Position numbers and translations under genes: made by a program
Source: UBA1447 sp964612185
GTDB taxonomy: Bacteria; Bacillota; Clostridia; Oscillospirales; Acutalibacteraceae
Length of the DNA: 64,000 nt
Direction of reading: 5' to 3'
Assembly (NCBI GenBank): GCA_964612185.1
Contig: CAZTCR010000009.1
Coordinates: forward strand, 1 to 64,000
The notes under the pieces: generated by a model
Seen by the model: only the letters and a program-made list of their open reading frames with translations
Database searches by the model: none
Told to the model about the DNA's origin: nothing
In this document: positions 16,748 through 26,105 of the stretch, piece by piece
Layout of the letters: every line of letters begins with the position of its first letter
Numbering within the stretch: position 1 is the stretch's first letter

Positions 16748-18040
16748 TCAGTTCACAACCGTGACGGTACAAGTGATTTTATAATAACCGTCCTTTGATA
16801 ACACAACGATTTCCGTTCTGCCTGCCATTATACCCGTAATGTTGCCGCTGCTGTCAACCGCGGCCACCGCCGGGTTCCGGCTGGTAAAAGTGACATCCTT
16901 GATGGTCGCGTCATCGGGTTTGACCGATGCTTCAAGGGTTTGCGTTTGGCCTGCCTTCAGGGTAATCTTTTTTTCAGACAGTTTCACTTTTGTTACAGGA
17001 ACCGTCACATATACTTCGCAGCTGTCGGTATACTTTTTACCGAGGAATTCAAATTCCGCGGTGATGACAACCGGCTGTGCGCTGACTTGCCGCGCCTTCA
17101 CATAACCTTCGCTGTCCACACTTGCCACTGCCGGATCGGAGCTGGACCAAAGCACCTGCCTGTCGCCCGACGCCGTCATGTACGCGCTGATCACCTTGAT
17201 ATCGCCCTTTTTCAGTGCCAGGGCCTTTGGCGAAAGCGAAAGCCCTGCCCAAGTGAAATGAAAGCTTGTTCTTTCCGCTAAAGTGAATGTCATCGTTCTT
17301 GACCCTGCAGCGGATAGTTCACCCAAAAAAGTGATTTCAGCTTGGACATTCAGCATTTTCACATAAGTAATATGGCCGATTTGGTCGGTCAGGCGGTTAA
17401 CATCCGACTCGAGTTGCATCCCCGTGCAGGTTACCTGTACACCCCGGATATCCGCCAAATCCTTGTAGCTTGCCCAAAGGTAATCTAAAACATCTTGCGA
17501 ATCCGCCATATGAAAACTTTCATTCACAACGCCGTTCATGCCGAAAGGGTTTGCCTCATCCGGAAAAATGATCTTAAAATTATGTTGTTCTTTTTCCTCT
17601 TTGCTTTCGGTCCGGTCTATCACAGCCGGTTCAAATTGCAAGTTCCATAGTTCACCGGTAAAATCTTGACCGAAGTCAACACTTTTTTTCGGATATCGGC
17701 TCAAAAGGTTCTCCAGCAGCGATTCCTTCGCGTAAACAAAAGATTTTTGAAACAGTTCGCCGGTGCCGCCGAACGATACACTTTTGTCATCAATCGAGAT
17801 TTTCGTGCTTACATCAAGTTTCGCCTGTCCGGTTTTCGCGTTTTCGACGCAGGTGTTCAGGTATTGTACAACCGCTTCCTTGCCTTCCGGCAGCTGTGTT
17901 AAGCTCTGCTTGTATCGCTCTTCGGGCGGTTCCTGACCTTCCACGGACAGCAAGTCAACGGTACCCAAGGCTATTCCGCCCAAAAACATCAGGATGAGGA
18001 CGGCCATTAATGCTTTTGTCGTCAGGTTTTTATTATCCAT
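16748..18040 (-). CDS. Membrane-anchored protein with two Ig-like (BIG2) domains
   Basis: About 430 residues. An N-terminal signal anchor (KALMAVLILMFLGGIALGTV) is followed by a unique region to ~residue 255. Two bacterial Ig-like type 2 domains close the protein, recognisable by SLSPKALALKKGD..VLWSSSDP..ASVDSEGYVKA and KVKLSEKKITLKAGQ..FTSRNPAVAAVDSSGNI. ATG 18040 with GGAG upstream is chosen over a longer frame. Its start overlaps the end of the zinc-ribbon gene by 8 nt, so both are co-translated. Location is outside the membrane; function is unknown, perhaps adhesion or envelope sensing. Confidence 0.8.
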   Translation of the reverse strand: MDNKNLTTKALMAVLILMFLGGIALGTVDLLSVEGQEPPEERYKQSLTQLPEGKEAVVQYLNTCVENAKTGQAKLDVSTKISIDDKSVSFGGTGELFQKSFVYAKESLLENLLSRYPKKSVDFGQDFTGELWNLQFEPAVIDRTESKEEKEQHNFKIIFPDEANPFGMNGVVNESFHMADSQDVLDYLWASYKDLADIRGVQVTCTGMQLESDVNRLTDQIGHITYVKMLNVQAEITFLGELSAAGSRTMTFTLAERTSFHFTWAGLSLSPKALALKKGDIKVISAYMTASGDRQVLWSSSDPAVASVDSEGYVKARQVSAQPVVITAEFEFLGKKYTDSCEVYVTVPVTKVKLSEKKITLKAGQTQTLEASVKPDDATIKDVTFTSRNPAVAAVDSSGNITGIMAGRTEIVVLSKDGYYKITCTVTVVN

Positions 18041-18890
18041 TTGATCCGCTCCCTTCCGCCGGGGCTGACCCTGCAGCCGGTTCCGGAATTGCCCGGTCCG
18101 GCGAATATACAGGCTGCGGCAAATCATCAAAGCTTATTTCGCCGCGCTTGAGCTTACCCGCGACTTCAACCCGGTACAGGTCGCCTTCCATATAATGGAT
18201 AGGCACACCTTTTTTTGCAATCACCATGTTGAGCAAAAAAAGTACGGCAAAAGCAATCAAGACGGCAAAACCACCGTAACCGCTGCGCACCGTAAAGATG
18301 GTGCCGCCCGTCACCCTGGAAAAATTATACACGGCGGCAACACACCAGACCGCTGCGGCAATGCCCAATCCGCTTGTTACCGCAAGGATACCTGTCATTT
18401 TTTTGATGCTGATAAAACACAGCAGCTGAAAAAGAAAAACAAGCAGCGCGAAACCGGCAATAGCCGACAAACCGAAAAAGATATTGACCGCGTGCTTTGC
18501 ATATGTCCCGACAATTTCAGAGCTCTTGAGCGCAGTCAGATAATTCCATGTGCCGTCCGTAAAAAAAGAAAAAAGCCCGATAATACTGAACGGCAGCTTT
18601 TTTTCAAAAAGAGGGATAACCATACGCAGACTACCGAAAGAAAGCAGCATGGCAGCAAGGGGCAGGATCGACAGGGACAGCCTGGCAACCATGATTTTGC
18701 CGCCGATGAAGGCCGCTTTTACCCTTGCCCACTTCACACGGATTTTGGCGGCATCTATTTCGGAGCCTTTGGCGTCCAAATAGAACTGTTCTTCAAAATC
18801 ATAATAAAGGACATTCACTCCGCAATTCGGGCATTCCGGCTTCCAGTCAATCCATCTGAGCTTATGGTTGCATTTCGGGCAATTCGCCAA
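18033..18890 (-). CDS. Zinc-ribbon membrane protein
   Basis: About 285 residues. Two CxxC pairs, ANCPKCNHKL and PECPNCGVNVLYYD, form an N-terminal zinc ribbon, followed by four hydrophobic segments (for example LSILPLAAMLLSFGSL, IAGFALLVFLFQLLCF, GGFAVLIAFAVLFLLNMVIA) and a polar Pro/Ala tail. TTG 18890 is chosen because GGAG lies 8 nt upstream and the product then begins M-A-N-C-P-K-C, typical for such ribbons. It overlaps the Ig-like gene downstream. The pair recurs in clostridia; role unknown to me. Confidence 0.75.
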   Translation of the reverse strand: MANCPKCNHKLRWIDWKPECPNCGVNVLYYDFEEQFYLDAKGSEIDAAKIRVKWARVKAAFIGGKIMVARLSLSILPLAAMLLSFGSLRMVIPLFEKKLPFSIIGLFSFFTDGTWNYLTALKSSEIVGTYAKHAVNIFFGLSAIAGFALLVFLFQLLCFISIKKMTGILAVTSGLGIAAAVWCVAAVYNFSRVTGGTIFTVRSGYGGFAVLIAFAVLFLLNMVIAKKGVPIHYMEGDLYRVEVAGKLKRGEISFDDLPQPVYSPDRAIPEPAAGSAPAEGSGSNG

Positions 18891-18931
18891 ATTCACCACT
18901 CCAATTCAAATTCAATACGACAGTTTAACCT

Positions 18932-20329
18932 TTACAATTTGTTGATGGTTATGAACACGCCCTCACAGGATTGCAGTGATACGGTAAACGCTTTCACGCC
19001 CTCGAAGGTTTCAGACACTGTTCCGCTTTTATAGACGGTCACCGCGCACGGATATTTTAATTCGATACAGATGTTTTGTTCAGCATTCGGCGAATACAAG
19101 TCCCTGCAGTTTACCGGCAAAATCGCATATCCGTTGCCGCTGTTTTCGGCAAAATAACCGGTCAGCGCAGAATACGCCGAATGGATGCTTTCAACGCAAT
19201 CCAAACCCGAAAAATCGCTTTTTAGGGAACTGTTTCGCTGCGCGTTGAACGCACGCTTGAGGTATCCGGTTTCTTTTTTTGCAATGGAGGGCAGCACACC
19301 GAGGTTTGTATAACGCATGTAAACAGGCGATAAAGAGGCGAGTTCCCCGTTGACCCGTTTCGCGTACAGATATTGCTCCGTGACATTGCCCTGTTTATCA
19401 ATCATGGCAGTTGCGTGTTTGCCCCAAACGGGCGAGTAAGCCACATGCATCAGGCACTTTGCGCCGTATGCGAGCGCTGTGTATGCCTGCCACCGGATTT
19501 GCTCAAAGGTCGGCAGGGCGTAAATTAAATCAAACCAGTTGCCCTGCGTCTGCAGATACAGCCAGAAATCACGGTTGTTCACCCGGCAGGCGGCGGCAAC
19601 CGTGTCATAGGTATGCAGGCAAATGGCGAAGGCCATGCTTTTGAGTAATGAAATGGAAAAGAACGGATATTCGTCCAGGCTGATAAAATCCGACGGCACT
19701 TTTTTGACATAGCCCGCAATGTACGCCTTGTAGTTTTTGGCGCCGAGTTTTTTTGCCGATGTGCCGGCGGGGAAAAGGTTGTAAAACAGGAACTTGTCCG
19801 GCAACCTTTTTTTGTATTGAAGATAATATGCGCCCATCGCGTCAAAAAAACGCGTGTGCGGCTCGTCAAACGCGGTGTCCCCGACACGGGCGGGGTACTC
19901 GTCATAACCGGCAAACAAATCTTTGCCGGATGCCAACGCGTCTATAATCCCGGTGCCGTTGGGCAGGCTTTCATCCCTGGATATCAAGGCGACCGCGTAC
20001 TGTTCGCAAGCGTCGGCAAGCATGCGCTGATATGCACCGGTGTTTTCGTTGATGATGAAATCAAAACCGCCCTCGGCTATCAACCGGATATCTTCGTCGT
20101 CAATATTGGAATCCTCATAAAAAATGGCCGTACCGATAAGCAATTTTCCGCGGTTTAAGCTGCCGTGCGCAACCGACGGCTCTTTGAGCACCGTCGGCCC
20201 GAAATCTCCGGAGACCGCCCGTGTTTTGTCCGCCGCGCGCGTTTGTTTTTCGCCCCGGGATTCAACGGGAAAAATCTTGCGAAAAAAGCGAATGACCGGC
20301 ATGATTTCCCATTTTGATATGTCGCCCAT
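18932..20329 (-). CDS. Hypothetical protein with glycosidase-like TIM-barrel features
   Basis: A 465-residue protein without clear signal peptide, though an N-terminal basic segment is present. Its pattern of strand-like hydrophobic stretches with acidic ends (GFDFIINENTGAY, DFISLDEYPFF, FWLYLQTQGNW, CLMHVAYSPVWGK) suggests a TIM barrel like the GH42/GH5 clan. LDEYPF and INENTG could carry catalytic acids, but I cannot assign them. The C-terminal ~90 residues look like a beta-sandwich. ATG 20329 follows GGGGG. It is 16 nt from the lipase gene, in a same-strand cluster. Confidence 0.6.
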   Translation of the reverse strand: MGDISKWEIMPVIRFFRKIFPVESRGEKQTRAADKTRAVSGDFGPTVLKEPSVAHGSLNRGKLLIGTAIFYEDSNIDDEDIRLIAEGGFDFIINENTGAYQRMLADACEQYAVALISRDESLPNGTGIIDALASGKDLFAGYDEYPARVGDTAFDEPHTRFFDAMGAYYLQYKKRLPDKFLFYNLFPAGTSAKKLGAKNYKAYIAGYVKKVPSDFISLDEYPFFSISLLKSMAFAICLHTYDTVAAACRVNNRDFWLYLQTQGNWFDLIYALPTFEQIRWQAYTALAYGAKCLMHVAYSPVWGKHATAMIDKQGNVTEQYLYAKRVNGELASLSPVYMRYTNLGVLPSIAKKETGYLKRAFNAQRNSSLKSDFSGLDCVESIHSAYSALTGYFAENSGNGYAILPVNCRDLYSPNAEQNICIELKYPCAVTVYKSGTVSETFEGVKAFTVSLQSCEGVFITINKL

Positions 20330-20345
20330 AATTACCCCCGTTGCA

Positions 20346-21890
20346 TCACGCTTGCCGCGCCCGTAAATACGCCACTGCCGCTGTAATCAGGCGGAACAAT
20401 ATAACCGGCCAGGAGTTGGGGCCGAAAAACGGTACCTGGGACGGTTCGGGCTCCGCTGCCAACGGGGATATCGTATTGGTTTTTTCGTCCAAACGCAAAA
20501 ATTGCGGGTAATCGGGATTGCTGAACACGCTTACCTGCTCCGGTGAAAAGAAAACATAGTTGATAACCTCGTCGTATCCCGCCGCCCCTCTCATATGCAC
20601 AAAATCCCGCACAAACCAAGTCTGCTCGGGGTACCTGCCCGTGGACGCGTCTATTTTATTGTCCGGTGAGATATGGTTGTGTCCGCAGTCCACCGCTTGC
20701 GTATAATCTTTACCGAGCGTTTTCTCCAATGGCGCTATTGTCGCCCCGAAACTGGCGTACTTGGCATCGATGACGGCATCGGTGGAAGTGTCCGGAATAT
20801 TGCCATACGGGAAGCCCTGCAGGTTGTACTTGAGAATGATGCCGAATTTGATGCCGCGCTCAATCGCGCCGTTGATAATTTCTTCATTATGAACCTGAAC
20901 ATTGTAGTGGTAATCGTCCGCCCGCCTGATGAGTTCGGCATAATACGCTTTATCCGTCAGCAGAAGTTCTTTTGCCTGCTCGTAATATTCGTCCGGTATC
21001 AACGACCACATGCCCAGCGAAGTCCCGAACACCGGCGTAAATATTTTGCTGTAGACCCGGTCTTTGAGTTTGCCGACAATAAAGTTGGTGATGTCCGCAA
21101 CTGATTGAATCACCCCGGCTTTTTCAAGCGCTTTGAGCAGGGAAACAATCAGCGTGCCTTGTTCGTCATGGGTGATAAAAGCGTCTATATACCGGACAAT
21201 GCCCGCGGGGTCAAACCGGATATTGCCCGCAAACGGCTCACCCGCGCAGCTCACGCCGTTGAGCGCCGGGGCGGAAAGCATTAGCCCGGCAACCCTTTCA
21301 TAACCGTAATTGCGCAGATAGGTCATCGTGCAAATGGAGCCCATGCTGTAGGCGATTAAATTCACTTTTTCGTGCCCTGTTACGGCGCAGACATATTCGA
21401 TAAAATCGTTGAGCTGTGCGGCGACCACAATCGGGTCTTCGCGCCAGTCATAATAAAACCCGGGCGCGTAGCCGGGTGAATGTATCGGATACCCCGGGTA
21501 AGACCACTTGATGCCGGTGCCTGCCTTGGGGGTGCCGTCCGGATTGCAGCCGAAATCCTCAAAAACTTTGCTTGCAATGGGTATCAGCGCATCTGCAGCA
21601 TAATCCCAATTGCCCGTCAGTGCGAATTTAGCGAAGTCAACATAGGTGTCATTACTTACCGCGGATTTAATGGTGTCGACCGAAGGCGGGAACATCACCG
21701 TTTCCTCTTGCGTACCGAGGTTTTTGTAAATATCAATGGAGGCAATGCCTGTCACATGGATAGTCGGCGCGTATGGGCAGGTACAGGGGGGTGCGTCCGC
21801 TGTTTGGGCGAAAACACCCGCCGGCGGAGACGCAAAAAAAATAACTGCCAGCATCACGGCAATTATTCTGAAGGTTTTGTTTTTGCGCAT
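20346..21890 (-). CDS. Secreted alpha/beta hydrolase (lipase-like)
   Basis: A 514-residue exported hydrolase. The start MRKNKTFRIIAVMLAVIFF leads a classic signal peptide ending near GVFA. The nucleophile elbow is LIAYSMGSI (Ser ~182), FYYDWREDP precedes it as in lipase/acyltransferase-type enzymes, and GHNHISPDNKID supplies the likely His. A C-terminal hydrophobic stretch (PVILFRLITAAVAYL) may anchor it. ATG 21890 is preferred, because AAAGGA is 9 nt ahead. The clusters 5' position suggests it heads an operon with the three genes after it. The ester substrate is unknown. Confidence 0.82.
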   Translation of the reverse strand: MRKNKTFRIIAVMLAVIFFASPPAGVFAQTADAPPCTCPYAPTIHVTGIASIDIYKNLGTQEETVMFPPSVDTIKSAVSNDTYVDFAKFALTGNWDYAADALIPIASKVFEDFGCNPDGTPKAGTGIKWSYPGYPIHSPGYAPGFYYDWREDPIVVAAQLNDFIEYVCAVTGHEKVNLIAYSMGSICTMTYLRNYGYERVAGLMLSAPALNGVSCAGEPFAGNIRFDPAGIVRYIDAFITHDEQGTLIVSLLKALEKAGVIQSVADITNFIVGKLKDRVYSKIFTPVFGTSLGMWSLIPDEYYEQAKELLLTDKAYYAELIRRADDYHYNVQVHNEEIINGAIERGIKFGIILKYNLQGFPYGNIPDTSTDAVIDAKYASFGATIAPLEKTLGKDYTQAVDCGHNHISPDNKIDASTGRYPEQTWFVRDFVHMRGAAGYDEVINYVFFSPEQVSVFSNPDYPQFLRLDEKTNTISPLAAEPEPSQVPFFGPNSWPVILFRLITAAVAYLRARQA

Positions 21891-22038
21891 CGTTGTCATT
21901 CCTTTCATAAAACAACCGCTTGACGCGGTCAAAGACATAGTAAACAATATCTTAAATTTTTATTAAATCTATTGTAAATTAATCCCGGCGGAATATCAAG
22001 AAAAATGTTTAGCGGTTTGGTAAAATTCCACAGCAAAA

Positions 22039-22081
22039 AGCGGCAGCCTTCTGCCGGAATAATCGGAAAAGGGCTGCCGCC
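22039..22081 (-). terminator. Terminator of the DUF6273/dockerin gene
   Basis: GCGGCAGCC and GGCTGCCGC pair around a 23-nt loop; on the minus strand the right arm is followed by TTTTTG. Confidence 0.7.
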
Positions 22082-22121
22082 GCGCCTTTTTAACCTGTAA
22101 AGCACTTTTGCTTGTCACCAT

Positions 22122-24227
22122 TTAACCGGCAAGCCCGGTCCCCTGATTGATCTCCACCAAATAATTTTCGAAATCAACCATTTTAGCGGCATCCAAGCTG
22201 TCTATGCTGCCATCTGCGTTGAGGTCGCCGGCCAAGTAGTATTCAGCGTTGTCGACAGGGTCCCAACTGATCAGATAGTTTTCATAGTCAACCGCGGTGC
22301 CGGCATCCAGGCTGTCGATGCTGCCATCGCCGGTAATGTCGCCGAAAATCAGAATGGAATACATCTCTGCCACCGTGTCCCCCAGCTTAACCTTTGCGTT
22401 GCTGCCTGTGCCGAAACCGCTTGCCGTCGGTACACATTCCAATGTGTACCCGTTTGCGGCGACAGCGTAGCCGGCTAAGGAAGATATCGCAGGAGTCAAC
22501 CCATAGATATGGTCCTCCAGATAATTAATGACACATCCCGAACCGGGAACCGGAGACAGAATTTGTGATGTGAGGTTGATGCGAAAGGCCGGGCGCACCC
22601 CCAGGCAAGCATTATGGACGCTTGTATAGAATTCACCGTCCCATATGCTTCCGTTGACAAGAACACTCCCCAGCGTCCCTTGCGATTCCCCCGGCAGCCG
22701 GAGCATCCAAGGACTTTTACCCGTCACGGTATCCACATACAACCCCCTGCATTTTGCGTAATCGGTTCCCACCGTCATTCGATTCGCATCGGGGTTGACA
22801 CTTGCCGTAAATCCATAATCAACATTTGTTGTTTCACTGTAACCGGGAATGAACAGCTTGTCCTGGGTGTTGTTTCCGCCTTCGGTGCCAAGCCAGGGAT
22901 TATCCTCCATGATAAGGCTGCTTGTTTTTATTTTTGCCCTTTCGGTCAAAGAAAAAGCATTTGTATAAAAGTCGCCGTTTAGCCATAAACGCAGATCGCA
23001 TGTCTCCCATGTCACATCATCATAGGTGAGATTATACGGGTACGGCATCAGTAATTCTTCAGTCAGGAGAAACAGTTCACCGCCGGTGTTCGACAAAACC
23101 CGCCATTGTATCGGTTCATATTTAAACCAGTAAACCGTGTTGATATAGTATCCGTTGTCGTCCTGATAACTATGGGCGGCATCCGGCGGTGCGGTGGTAT
23201 AATTTGCGGTGTATTGTGTAAAATATACCCTTTTGTAAATGGCTTGGCCATAAGCAACATTATTATCCGCTCCGGGTGTAAGTAAATTAAGCGAATGAAG
23301 AAGCGACTGGTCTGTTACTTTTGAACGGGGATAAGAACCGAACTCAATAATATCTCCGACATCGTAAGAAACAGCGGAAAGGTTAATCCGAACAGCAGGG
23401 CGGACACCAATATAGTTCTGATTCGTTGTCTCGTAACTGTTGCCGACCCATCCGAGCGGCGTTGCTCCGATTGCATAGGTAGCGCTTTGTCCGGGGGAAC
23501 GAAGCCACCAAAAACTGTTGTTCCCCTGTGCCGCGACAACCATTAGACCCTGACACTTTGAATAATCGGACCCCTGTGCTTGCCGGGCGGTATCCGACGC
23601 GCTGTTGTTTGAGTTAAACCCGTATGCTGTTTGTGTCATCTCACTTTGCGACAGCAAAAACACTCTATCGTCCGTATCATTCCCGCCTTCGGTCCCGAAT
23701 GCGGCACTGTCCTCGTTCGTATTATGGCTCGTCAAAACCCTGGCCCGCTCGCCCTCGGAAAATACTGCGCTAAAAAAAGAATCGGACAGCCATGCGCGCA
23801 ATGTGCAGTATTCCCATGTGATTGAGGCCGAAGGCGTATTGTATACCTTTGTATCAAGGATTTTTTCGGCCATCAGCAGCAAATCTCCGTTTGTGTCAGA
23901 CAATACCCGCCACTGCACCGGCTCAATTTTGAACCAATAGACCGTGTTTTTATTGTAACCGTTTGCCGACTGCTGCGTGTTGATTGGATTGGTAAAATAT
24001 ACCCGCAGGTATTTCGTGCCGGCATATGTAACCGTATTATCAGCCTCCGGCGTAAATCCGTTGAGCGCGGTAATTAAATTCGGATCTGTCACCTTTGTTT
24101 GGGGATAGGAACCATATTCGACCATATCGCCGGTTTCGTAAGCGGTTGCCGGTATGTCCGGCCCGGCAGAAAAAACGAGTATCGTTGCCAGAAATACGCA
24201 GACAGCTCTTTTCATAATCTTTTTCAA
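22122..24227 (-). CDS. Secreted protein with two DUF6273 domains and a dockerin-like end
   Basis: About 701 residues with a signal peptide (RAVCVFLATILVFSAG). Two DUF6273 domains follow, each opening with GD(M/I)(V/I)E(Y/F)GSYP(Q/R)(T/S)KV and containing PVQWRVL/PIQWRVL, ITWEYCTLRAWL/VTWETCDLRLWL and GVRPA(V/F)RINL. The C-terminus holds two calcium F-hand repeats, GDITGDGSIDSLDAG and GDLNADGSIDSLDAA, as in type I dockerins. TTG 24227 is chosen because GGAGGTGA lies 5 nt ahead. It is expected on the cell surface or in a cohesin-bound complex; no cohesin is in the window. Confidence 0.88.
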   Translation of the reverse strand: MKKIMKRAVCVFLATILVFSAGPDIPATAYETGDMVEYGSYPQTKVTDPNLITALNGFTPEADNTVTYAGTKYLRVYFTNPINTQQSANGYNKNTVYWFKIEPVQWRVLSDTNGDLLLMAEKILDTKVYNTPSASITWEYCTLRAWLSDSFFSAVFSEGERARVLTSHNTNEDSAAFGTEGGNDTDDRVFLLSQSEMTQTAYGFNSNNSASDTARQAQGSDYSKCQGLMVVAAQGNNSFWWLRSPGQSATYAIGATPLGWVGNSYETTNQNYIGVRPAVRINLSAVSYDVGDIIEFGSYPRSKVTDQSLLHSLNLLTPGADNNVAYGQAIYKRVYFTQYTANYTTAPPDAAHSYQDDNGYYINTVYWFKYEPIQWRVLSNTGGELFLLTEELLMPYPYNLTYDDVTWETCDLRLWLNGDFYTNAFSLTERAKIKTSSLIMEDNPWLGTEGGNNTQDKLFIPGYSETTNVDYGFTASVNPDANRMTVGTDYAKCRGLYVDTVTGKSPWMLRLPGESQGTLGSVLVNGSIWDGEFYTSVHNACLGVRPAFRINLTSQILSPVPGSGCVINYLEDHIYGLTPAISSLAGYAVAANGYTLECVPTASGFGTGSNAKVKLGDTVAEMYSILIFGDITGDGSIDSLDAGTAVDYENYLISWDPVDNAEYYLAGDLNADGSIDSLDAAKMVDFENYLVEINQGTGLAG

Positions 24228-24242
24228 AACAGTCACCTCCAT

Positions 24243-24417
24243 CTAAACTTATTGCGTTAAAAAAGGCACCCAATACCGCTACCGGCGATGACATGACCAA
24301 ACCACGCCCTTTATCCGAGTAACTTGTATTGTAGTACCTACGACCTATTCACTTGTTATCTGCCGGTTTGATCGCCGGGCGCTTACTTTAGCGCTTTCAA
24401 TCGTTAAATATTCCGAC
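24243..24417 (-). other. Long 5' leader with two small hairpins
   Basis: About 190 nt of transcript precede the DUF6273 gene if the promoter at 24424-24452 is used. It begins with two adjacent stems (GCGCT/AGCGC and CCGG/CCGG around CGATCAAA). I could not match it to a riboswitch class. Confidence 0.4.
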
Positions 24418-24423
24418 AACATT

Positions 24424-24452
24424 ATTTTAATCTTAACAAACAACTTTGTCAA
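24424..24452 (-). promoter_or_regulatory. Promoter of the DUF6273/dockerin gene
   Basis: On the minus strand TTGACA (24452-24447), exactly 17 bp, TAAAAT (24429-24424). Confidence 0.8.
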
Positions 24453-24546
24453 TATATTAAACAATATTAACGAACTATTTAGCAACTTATCGTATGTTTT
24501 GCCTAATTTGTCGCATCAATGGAACCATCAGCACTGTCAGCGGTTA

Positions 24547-24575
24547 TTGCGCGCGCTGCGGCTGTCTGATATAAT
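24547..24575 (+). promoter_or_regulatory. Promoter of the glycosidase-like gene
   Basis: TTGCGC (24547-24552), 17 bp, TATAAT (24570-24575); transcription would start near 24582, before the AAAGGA site at 24595-24600. Confidence 0.65.
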
Positions 24576-24609
24576 TTGATCTATCCCGCTGTTGAAAGGA
24601 ATGGTTTTT

Positions 24610-25974
24610 ATGAAAACAAATGATCCCGGCTTGCTCTGTCTCGGTGAGCGAGTAGAACTGATGACAGACGATTATTTGGTTGAATACTTGGAGAATGCGG
24701 AGTTCCGCCTGAACGCGCCCGCAAGAAAAGAAGAGGTTTTAAAGTTTGCCGAAGCGTGGGAAGGCAGAGGCAGCCTTGGCAATACTGTTTTCCGGCACAA
24801 CGGCAAAGTTTATCTTTATTACCGCGGCTTCCCGGACGACGCGCGCGATGAGGACAAGATGCAGACAACCTGCCTCGCCCTAAGCGACGACGGTATTCAC
24901 TTTGAACGAGTAAAAATCAACCGCATTGCCTACAACGGCATAACGGAAAACAATATCGTTTTTATGGGTGTTGAAGCGCATAACTTTGCTCCGTTTGTTG
25001 ATGAAAATCCCGATTGCCCCGACGATGAGAAGTTCAAAGCAGTTGGCGGACTGTTGTCAATCGGCGGCTTGTTCGCGTTCAAAAGCGCGGACGGCATTGT
25101 GTGGGAGCGTATGACTGAAAAACCGGTTATAACATCCGGTCAGTTTGATTCCATGAACACCGCTTTTTATGATAAAACATGCGGACTGTACCGCTGTTAT
25201 TCGCGTTACTGGCTGGAAGGCGGCTTTTCCGGCTGCCGGGCCATACAGTCCTGCACCTCAACGGATTTTATCCATTGGACCGACCCTGTCCCGAACGCCT
25301 ATCCCGACAAGGATGAAATCACGGAGCACTATTACACCAACGCGACCAGGCCCGTACCCGGCGCGGAACACATACTGGTCAGTTTCCCCATGCGGTTTAT
25401 GCAAAACCGCAAAAAGCTGGCGGATTACAAAAGTGCCGGCGTGTCCGACGCGGTGTTTATGTCCAGCCGGGATGGGGTTAATTGGAGCAATCCGTTTAAA
25501 ACCGCGTGGATTGCGCCATCGCTCAATGAGCGCAACTGGACGCAAAGGAACTACATCACCGTTTCCGGCATCCTTGACACCGGGGATGAATTCAGCTTTT
25601 ATGTAGAGGAAAGATACATGTGGGATGACTGCGCCATCGTGCGCTATTCCATCCCGAAGTTCCGCTTCGGCTGTGTGTATGCCAACAGCGGCGGCGGCAG
25701 TATTTTGACCAAGCCGTTCCTATATGAGGGCGCCGGTTTGTTCCTCAATTACGCTACTTCCGCCGCCGGGTCAATCTCCGTGTCTGTGCTTGATGAAACA
25801 GAAAAGGCCGTTGAGGGGTTCGGTTTTGAAGACTGCGGGGAAATTTACGGCAACGAGCTGCAAAAAGAAGTGCTGTGGAGCGGCAAAACGCTCGGTGAAT
25901 TGAACGGCAAAATAATCAGGCTGTCCATCAAACTCAACGACGCGCATTTGTATGCGCTGGGCAAAGCGGAATAG
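24610..25974 (+). CDS. Five-bladed-propeller glycosidase-like protein
   Basis: A 454-residue protein without signal peptide. Repeated blade-like units with short acidic and aromatic motifs (NTVFRHNGKVYLYYRG, LALSDDGIHFERV, AFKSADGIVWERM, CTSTDFIHWTDP, MSSRDGVNWSNP) match the GH43/GH32/GH130-type beta-propeller. The S-x-D-G-(I/V)-x-(F/W) repeats are typical. The C-terminal ~90 residues look like a beta-sandwich. The catalytic acids cannot be fixed by eye. ATG 24610 is chosen because AAAGGA is 9 nt upstream. It has its own promoter and terminator; a cytoplasmic role on imported glycosides is inferred. Confidence 0.75.
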   Translation: MKTNDPGLLCLGERVELMTDDYLVEYLENAEFRLNAPARKEEVLKFAEAWEGRGSLGNTVFRHNGKVYLYYRGFPDDARDEDKMQTTCLALSDDGIHFERVKINRIAYNGITENNIVFMGVEAHNFAPFVDENPDCPDDEKFKAVGGLLSIGGLFAFKSADGIVWERMTEKPVITSGQFDSMNTAFYDKTCGLYRCYSRYWLEGGFSGCRAIQSCTSTDFIHWTDPVPNAYPDKDEITEHYYTNATRPVPGAEHILVSFPMRFMQNRKKLADYKSAGVSDAVFMSSRDGVNWSNPFKTAWIAPSLNERNWTQRNYITVSGILDTGDEFSFYVEERYMWDDCAIVRYSIPKFRFGCVYANSGGGSILTKPFLYEGAGLFLNYATSAAGSISVSVLDETEKAVEGFGFEDCGEIYGNELQKEVLWSGKTLGELNGKIIRLSIKLNDAHLYALGKAE

Positions 25975-25985
25975 GGAACAAAAAC

Positions 25986-26014
25986 GGGGCAGCGGCAAAA
26001 TTCAGCCGCTGCCC
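25986..26014 (+). terminator. Terminator of the glycosidase-like gene
   Basis: A perfect 11-bp GC-rich stem GGGGCAGCGGC/GCCGCTGCCCC with a 7-nt loop, followed by a T-rich tail. Confidence 0.8.
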
Positions 26015-26105
26015 CTCATTTCTGTTTTCATTTCTATATACTGTCCGCGCTCACACCGGCGCCTTAAACCAAATACTGCCGGCCGAAAAAATTCGGCTTT
26101 TCCTG

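Noticed and set aside
24243..24417. Cyclic-di-GMP or other known riboswitch in the DUF6273 leader
   Set aside because: Only two small hairpins are visible and I could not match the conserved core of any class.
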